A stretch of DNA of 64,000 nucleotides. It comes from Nostoc sp. KVJ20. Lineage in GTDB: Bacteria > Cyanobacteriota > Cyanobacteriia > Cyanobacteriales > Nostocaceae. The stretch is taken from positions 1 to 64,000 of the forward strand of contig NZ_KV757652.1 in NCBI RefSeq assembly GCF_001712795.1. The letters are read 5' to 3'. The position numbers and the translations under genes are program-made. Below, in pieces: positions 59,742 through 64,000 of this stretch (the stretch's first letter is position 1; the number at the start of each line of letters is the position of its first letter). The notes under the pieces are model-generated. The model saw only the letters and a program-made list of their open reading frames with translations, did no database searches and was not told where the DNA came from.

Positions 59742-61994
59742 TCACCAACCCTTCTTTCTCGGTGAGTATGTCACCGATCCAATACGCCTAGCTGAAGTAC
59801 CCAGCCCTCTAGGCCCGCTAAGTAGCCGCCCTGCTAAGGAATTACGCAATTCAAATTCCTTATAGCGGTCTACCGTTATATGCCACTTGAGAACGCCGCA
59901 CATCCACTGCTCTAGTTTCTTGACGTATCCAAGCAGTTTCTCGCGGGTACTTGCATCCAGGTCGAAATCATCAAAAAGGGCTGGTAGTTCGGTGGCAACG
60001 ATGTGTTGAAACTGGAGCGCCCTAGCGGTCATCAGATTATTGACAACCTCAACAGCCTGTGATTTACCGCAGTTGAGGAAATTCTGAACGACCAGCACGC
60101 AGTTATGGATTTCACCCTCGAATTCGATTTCTTTCTGATAGGAGAAGATATCGTTGGTAAAACAGGCGAAGTCGGCGGCGGAATTATCGAGCGATCGCAT
60201 CGTTCGGGTGCGGTAAATCTCTTGCGGGATCTCGCTCCCCTGAGCTAGTCGCGACAGGCTCATGGTCAGATCCGAGCCAAAGGTCTTACGGCGCATCTCA
60301 ATATAATCTATCGGGTCGGGAATCCGATTTTGGATCTGGTTGGCGAGTTCCCACACCCAGCTGTCAGTCATATCCTGAATCGCTCGGCGGAACTGAGTCC
60401 GCGCGTTTGCGGACATGGGACCAGCTGTACGAGACCAAATATCTGCCAAGCCGGCTTCCACTGGATTGGTCGGAACCTCGCTGGGGGTGGAGTCATCCAG
60501 AGGCATAAACGCTGACAGTCGGGCATTGAACACTTTCGCACCAGCCATGTTGCGGTTATTCCCGTAGAGTGCCGGGAAGTAATCGTCGGCGTATGTTCCC
60601 CAAACAAGCCAGCACGCTGTCAAATTCAGTTCGGGGCCAGATCCATTCGGATGGATTAACGCACCACAAAGGGCTACGTCAGCAACATCAAACTTGTGAT
60701 CATCCCAGATGACGGCATCAGGAATCCCAGGTAGTGATTCCAGCATCCCCATTTCACGCGCCCATTCCTTGGAATGCTTCCGCGCAGCATCCAGATGGGG
60801 ATTCAAGCTTGTAGTAAAGGGCATGTAAAACTTCGGCAGTGTTACTGGCCCGACGGACTGGTATGGAACGTGAGTAAAGCTCTTGAACCTTCCCAAACCC
60901 AAGGCGGCGTATAGCGATTCAATCCGTGCAGCCGATGTGCCTAGCCCTGTGGGGCCTCCCAAAAGTGTAGATGTCGAAGAATTGTCTCCTCCCTTGTTCA
61001 TGTAACGGCTCGATCGCATGTGCCACTCGTGACCGCCCGATTGCCAGTCCTGGAGTCCTTTGATGTAAAGGAGAACGTTCATACGAGCCACTGGGTCTAG
61101 TCCGTACTCCTCAAAGAGGGGGGGCAACTCGGTGACGGCAGTGTTATCAAACTGGTATAACCGCGAGGTTAGCAGTTCGTTGGTAAGGTTAGCCGCCTCT
61201 TGGGTACTCACATTCAAGAACTGCTCCAAGACCAGCACGCAGTTGGCGTTCTCACCTTCATCTTCCACTTCTCTCTGGTAGGAGAATAGGTCATTGCGAA
61301 GATGCACTCCATCGGCAAATGTGTCTTTGAGGATACGCATTGGCCGAGTCGAGGCGATTTGGGCTGGAATCTCTATAAACACGGCATGTTCGACGAGATC
61401 CGCTGACCACGGAGCGCCACCAACTTTGCGGCGCATCTCGATGTATTCGATGGGGTTAGCAACCCGATCCTGGTTGATATTGGCGAGTTCCCACAGAGAC
61501 TCTTCTAAGAGGTTCTTGGTACTCTCAAAGAATCGAAGTCGCCAGTCTACAGATTTAGTAAAGGCAGTGCGAGACCACAGATCAGCCAAGCCGCGCTCTA
61601 CTGGGTTGGTCGGAACCGAAGGGGTATCAGTGGGATGCACTGGCATAAACGCTGGCAATCGGTCAAGATACTCCTTTGCCCCAGCCATGTCTTGAGTGCG
61701 CTTATAGATTTCCAGAAAGTGATCGTCGAAGAAGAACACCCAAACATACCAGTCGGTTACTAGATCAAGCTCCGCTCCCGGCGCATCTGGATGGGTATAG
61801 GAGCAAAGCAAGGCGTAGTCGTGGGAGTCAAATGTATGTTCATCCCAGATAACCGAGCTTTGCGCTTCCTCTTCTGAGCCAAGTATCCCCATCTCGTAGG
61901 CCCACGCTTTGGAATGGACTCGTGCCGCTTCCAGATTTGGGTTCAGCCGTGCGGGCCAAGGCGTGTAAAATTCTGGCAGTTCAAAGGGTTGCAT
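59742..61994 (-). CDS. geoA: Geosmin synthase (bifunctional terpene cyclase)
   Basis: Converts farnesyl diphosphate to the earthy odorant geosmin. 750 residues, two class I terpene-cyclase domains. N-terminal domain (germacradienol/germacrene D): D90-D-H-F-L-E95 and NDLFSYQRE (N234, S238, E242). C-terminal domain (germacradienol to geosmin): D470-D-Y-F-P and NDIFSYQKE (N614, S618, E622). All metal-binding residues are present. After each domain the same motif recurs: GPTGLGTSAARI (347-358) and GPRGLGTSARRI (727-738), the second close to the C-terminus. The length is normal for geosmin synthases. It is the first gene of a minus-strand set with two encapsulin shell genes; its base composition looks more GC-rich than the neighbourhood. 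Confidence 0.95.
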   Translation of the reverse strand: MQPFELPEFYTPWPARLNPNLEAARVHSKAWAYEMGILGSEEEAQSSVIWDEHTFDSHDYALLCSYTHPDAPGAELDLVTDWYVWVFFFDDHFLEIYKRTQDMAGAKEYLDRLPAFMPVHPTDTPSVPTNPVERGLADLWSRTAFTKSVDWRLRFFESTKNLLEESLWELANINQDRVANPIEYIEMRRKVGGAPWSADLVEHAVFIEIPAQIASTRPMRILKDTFADGVHLRNDLFSYQREVEDEGENANCVLVLEQFLNVSTQEAANLTNELLTSRLYQFDNTAVTELPPLFEEYGLDPVARMNVLLYIKGLQDWQSGGHEWHMRSSRYMNKGGDNSSTSTLLGGPTGLGTSAARIESLYAALGLGRFKSFTHVPYQSVGPVTLPKFYMPFTTSLNPHLDAARKHSKEWAREMGMLESLPGIPDAVIWDDHKFDVADVALCGALIHPNGSGPELNLTACWLVWGTYADDYFPALYGNNRNMAGAKVFNARLSAFMPLDDSTPSEVPTNPVEAGLADIWSRTAGPMSANARTQFRRAIQDMTDSWVWELANQIQNRIPDPIDYIEMRRKTFGSDLTMSLSRLAQGSEIPQEIYRTRTMRSLDNSAADFACFTNDIFSYQKEIEFEGEIHNCVLVVQNFLNCGKSQAVEVVNNLMTARALQFQHIVATELPALFDDFDLDASTREKLLGYVKKLEQWMCGVLKWHITVDRYKEFELRNSLAGRLLSGPRGLGTSARRIGSVTYSPRKKGW

Positions 61995-62341
61995 GATCTG
62001 CGCTAAACCTCCTCTGGGGTCTTCTTGCTATCTTTGTTTCGTGGCTGATTTGAGTACCGTTGCAGTTCATGAATATCCTCGCCAATCGGATTAAGTCTCC
62101 ACATTGGTTTGCTTGTGATGGCTTGTGTTAAGGCGAGAATACAAGATACTGCTAATTCAAATAACGAGCTATGTACGTTTTATTTGAAGTTCCCTACGCC
62201 AAAGATAAGGCATTTCAAAAAGCTGTTTAAGTCATTACTTGTTTCAATGCTGACAGATTAATTTTTAGTGATTTATTATGGTGTTCTCATAACTTTTCAT
62301 AGTTTCAAAAAAAAAGCAATCCGTAGACGAAAGCACTTAAA
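61995..62341. promoter_or_regulatory. Presumed promoter region of geosmin synthase
   Basis: AT-rich DNA upstream of the geoA start codon (61994, minus strand). No Shine-Dalgarno or -10/-35 pair could be assigned with confidence. It is bounded on the far side by a 52-bp tandem repeat. Confidence 0.35.
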
Positions 62342-62480
62342 CAGATAGTTAAATCAAAAATTGAAGGATAAGAAGACAGTTAAGACAGTTAAGCAGATAG
62401 TTAAATCAAAAATTGAAGAATAAAAAGACAGTTAAGACAGTTAAGCAGATATTTAAAACATTTAAGACAGTTGTTAAAGA
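62342..62480. repeat. 52-bp tandem repeat upstream of geosmin synthase
   Basis: Units start with CAGATAGTTAAATCAAAAAT at 62342 and 62394; a third, partial unit starts CAGATATTTAAA at 62446. The period is 52 bp, and copies 1 and 2 differ at only a few positions. GACAGTTAA words are also repeated within each unit. Lies about 350 bp upstream of the geoA start codon. Confidence 0.8.
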
Positions 62481-62547
62481 ATAATTACTAATTATTAATC
62501 TTTTGCAAGTAATGTTGATTAACTGGTGTCAATTAACGAAACTCCAT

Positions 62548-62932
62548 TGAAGAAGAATTCAGGAGTCAGAATTCAGGAGTCAGAATGGGCTAAACCTTAG
62601 CTATCCGCTAACAGGAGTCAAAATTCAGGAGCAGAGCCGGAGACGTTTCTGTTAGCTCCGGCCAGAATCTAATCAGTCGGGGATTCAGATCGGCGCAGGA
62701 ATTGTTGCACCACTAAATCTACGATTTGGTGGGGGTATTCAGACGCTCCTGACACTCGATAGCGCAGCGTTAGCGACGTAGAGCGTCTGACTCGCTATCT
62801 ATCTATCTATCAGTGGAGGATTCAGACGCGACGCTTGAATACTCACTAACGCTTCGCTATCCGCCACTCGTACAAAATTCATTCTGAATTCTGACTCCTG
62901 ACTCCTGACTCCTGAATTCTGTTTCGATAAAT
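62548..62932. repeat. Composite dispersed repeat, copy 2 (about 385 bp)
   Basis: Same ends as the element at 12056-12242: TTGAAGAAGAATTCAG at left and CTGAATTCTGTTTCGAT at right, with GAATTCAGGAGTCA heptads converging from both sides. The middle is longer and includes palindromic words around GATAGCGCAGCGTTAGCGAC and four copies of TATC (62795-62811). It ends at the start of the dehydrogenase gene. Confidence 0.65.
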
Positions 62933-62960
62933 AATGGGAAGAATTTATTATGCTAAAACT

Positions 62961-63935
62961 ATGCTTGAAGCTAAGGTCTTCGTCACTCGTCGTCTACCCA
63001 TTGAATTAGAGAAACTGCGATCGCTCGTCACTGTGGAAGTTTGGCCAGAACGCCAACCCCCTCCCTACGAAATTTTACGAGAAAAAGTCCAAGAAATAGA
63101 TGGATTGCTCTGTCTGCTGACTGACCAAATTGATCGGCAACTGATCGAGTCTGGGAAACTCAAAGTCATCAGTCAAATGGCGGTGGGTTACGATAACATT
63201 GACATTGCCGCCGCTACGGCACGGCAAATTCCCGTTGGTCATACTCCTGGGGTGTTAACCGATGCTACCGCAGATTTTGCTTGGGCATTACTCATGGCAG
63301 CAGCACGGCGAGTAGTGGAGGCAGATCGCTTTACTCGTGCAGGGTTGTGGCAGACTTGGGAACCAGACTTATTATTGGGGCCAAATGTTACGGGTGCTAC
63401 TTTGGGGATTGTTGGTTTTGGGCGCATTGGCCAAGCAATTGCTCGTCGTGCCAAAGGGTTTGAAATGAAGATTTTGTATACGAGTAGGCAGCGATGCAAC
63501 CCAGAATTAGAACAATCTTTGGGTGTGGAGTTTGCTACGTTGGAACGCTTGCTGCAAGAGTCTGATTTTGTAACACTGCACACACCATCTACTGATGATA
63601 CGTATCATCTTATTTGCGATCGCCAATTTGAGTTGATGAAGCGATCGGCTATTTTGATTAATACAGCGCGGGGAACTATTGTAGATCCAGATTCTCTGTA
63701 TCGTGCCCTTGCAAGTGGTCAAATTGCTGCTGCGGCTGTGGATGTCACCGAACCAGAACCGATTCCCAGCGATAGTCTGCTGTTAACTTTAGATAATCTA
63801 ATTATTGCGCCTCATATTGGCAGTGCCAGTCTTCAAACGCGATCAAAAATGGCAACAATGGCGATCGCTAACTTAATTGCTGGACTGAGGGGCGATCATC
63901 TAGCTTATTGTGTTAACCCCGAAATTTATCAATGA
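62961..63935 (+). CDS. D-isomer-specific 2-hydroxyacid dehydrogenase (glyoxylate/hydroxypyruvate reductase-like)
   Basis: 324 residues from the ATG giving MLEAKVFVTRRLP. An in-frame ATG at 62934 lies right at the edge of a repeat and adds nine residues. NAD(P) Rossmann motif GFGRIGQAIARRA (about 150). Catalytic triad positions: Arg in INTARGTIVD, Glu in VDVTEPEPIPSDSLL, His in APHIGSASL. It most resembles glyoxylate or hydroxypyruvate reductases, which act in photorespiration, a role that would pair with the aminotransferase at 24186. The exact substrate is not decidable by eye. Confidence 0.88.
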   Translation: MLEAKVFVTRRLPIELEKLRSLVTVEVWPERQPPPYEILREKVQEIDGLLCLLTDQIDRQLIESGKLKVISQMAVGYDNIDIAAATARQIPVGHTPGVLTDATADFAWALLMAAARRVVEADRFTRAGLWQTWEPDLLLGPNVTGATLGIVGFGRIGQAIARRAKGFEMKILYTSRQRCNPELEQSLGVEFATLERLLQESDFVTLHTPSTDDTYHLICDRQFELMKRSAILINTARGTIVDPDSLYRALASGQIAAAAVDVTEPEPIPSDSLLLTLDNLIIAPHIGSASLQTRSKMATMAIANLIAGLRGDHLAYCVNPEIYQ

Positions 63936-64000
63936 AGGCAGGGGGCAGGGGGCAGGAGGCAGGGGGCAGGGGGCAGGAGGCAGGAGGCAGGAAGAAGATT
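63936..64000. repeat. Heptad repeat (GGCAGGG/GGCAGGA) at the window edge
   Basis: At least seven consecutive 7-bp units of GGCAGGG or GGCAGGA type, running to the window edge, so the full length is unknown. This is the reverse-strand form of the CCTCCTG tract at 404-434. Confidence 0.85.

Overview
The window looks like a filamentous, heterocyst-type cyanobacterium close to Nostoc. The evidence is petM (cytochrome b6f), a Ycf39-type photosystem assembly factor, an NblR-like regulator, two DevBCA-type exporters, many HIP1 octamers (GCGATCGC) in coding DNA, and Nostoc-style heptanucleotide tandem repeats and small dispersed repeats between genes. Strain or species cannot be fixed by reading alone. 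No rRNA gene, tRNA gene or CRISPR array was seen.

Layout. 0.5-8.6 kb: lpdA, trpC, a beta carbonic anhydrase, a tiny YqaE/Pmp3 membrane protein, a SUI1-type factor, trpB, and a conserved methyltransferase with a small partner gene. 8.7-11.8 kb: two tandem secreted CAP-domain proteins, an RNase D-like nuclease and a rhodanese-like protein that lacks its catalytic cysteine. 12-15 kb: a NACHT NTPase with an N-terminal HTH, a conflict/defence-type protein, with a clean MITE beside it. 15-24 kb: two OmpR-type regulators, small ORFs and gene remnants, pdxA, petM, ycf39, an IS605/TnpB 3' relic, NAD kinase and two small conserved genes. 24-31.5 kb: aminotransferase, an accessory gap with a candidate structured RNA, leuS, and an ECF sigma/anti-sigma pair. 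32-35 kb: an L,D-transpeptidase, a ComFB-family protein and an M23 peptidase. 35.5-44 kb: two paralogous devBCA exporter cassettes and a divergent TetR gene with a palindromic operator candidate. 44-50.8 kb: infC with an apparent AUU start, a DEAD-box helicase, a DUF218 protein, dnaG, and a cell-wall hydrolase whose amidase domain has lost key residues. 50.9-55.4 kb: a single-chain restriction-modification fusion (adenine methyltransferase plus BsuBI/PstI-type nuclease) and a TPR protein. 55.6-62 kb: an O-methyltransferase, then two cyclic-nucleotide-domain encapsulin shell genes and geosmin synthase on the minus strand. The window ends in a 2-hydroxyacid dehydrogenase.

The most interesting system is at 56352-61994. 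Geosmin synthase is followed on the same strand by two paralogous proteins in which a CRP-like cyclic-nucleotide domain is inserted into a phage-capsid-like (family 2B encapsulin) shell fold. This suggests that geosmin is made in, or on, a protein nanocompartment, possibly with a two-component shell. The synthase carries the same motif (GPxGLGTSAxRI) after each of its two cyclase domains, a candidate shell-docking element.

Much intergenic DNA is small mobile debris: a MITE with a 9-bp target duplication, a 62-bp repeat identical at two loci, a composite repeat family at two loci, a MITE that supplies a stop codon, and heptad repeats that have entered the dnaG linker in frame. All functions are inferred from motifs read by eye. 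No database search or folding program was run.
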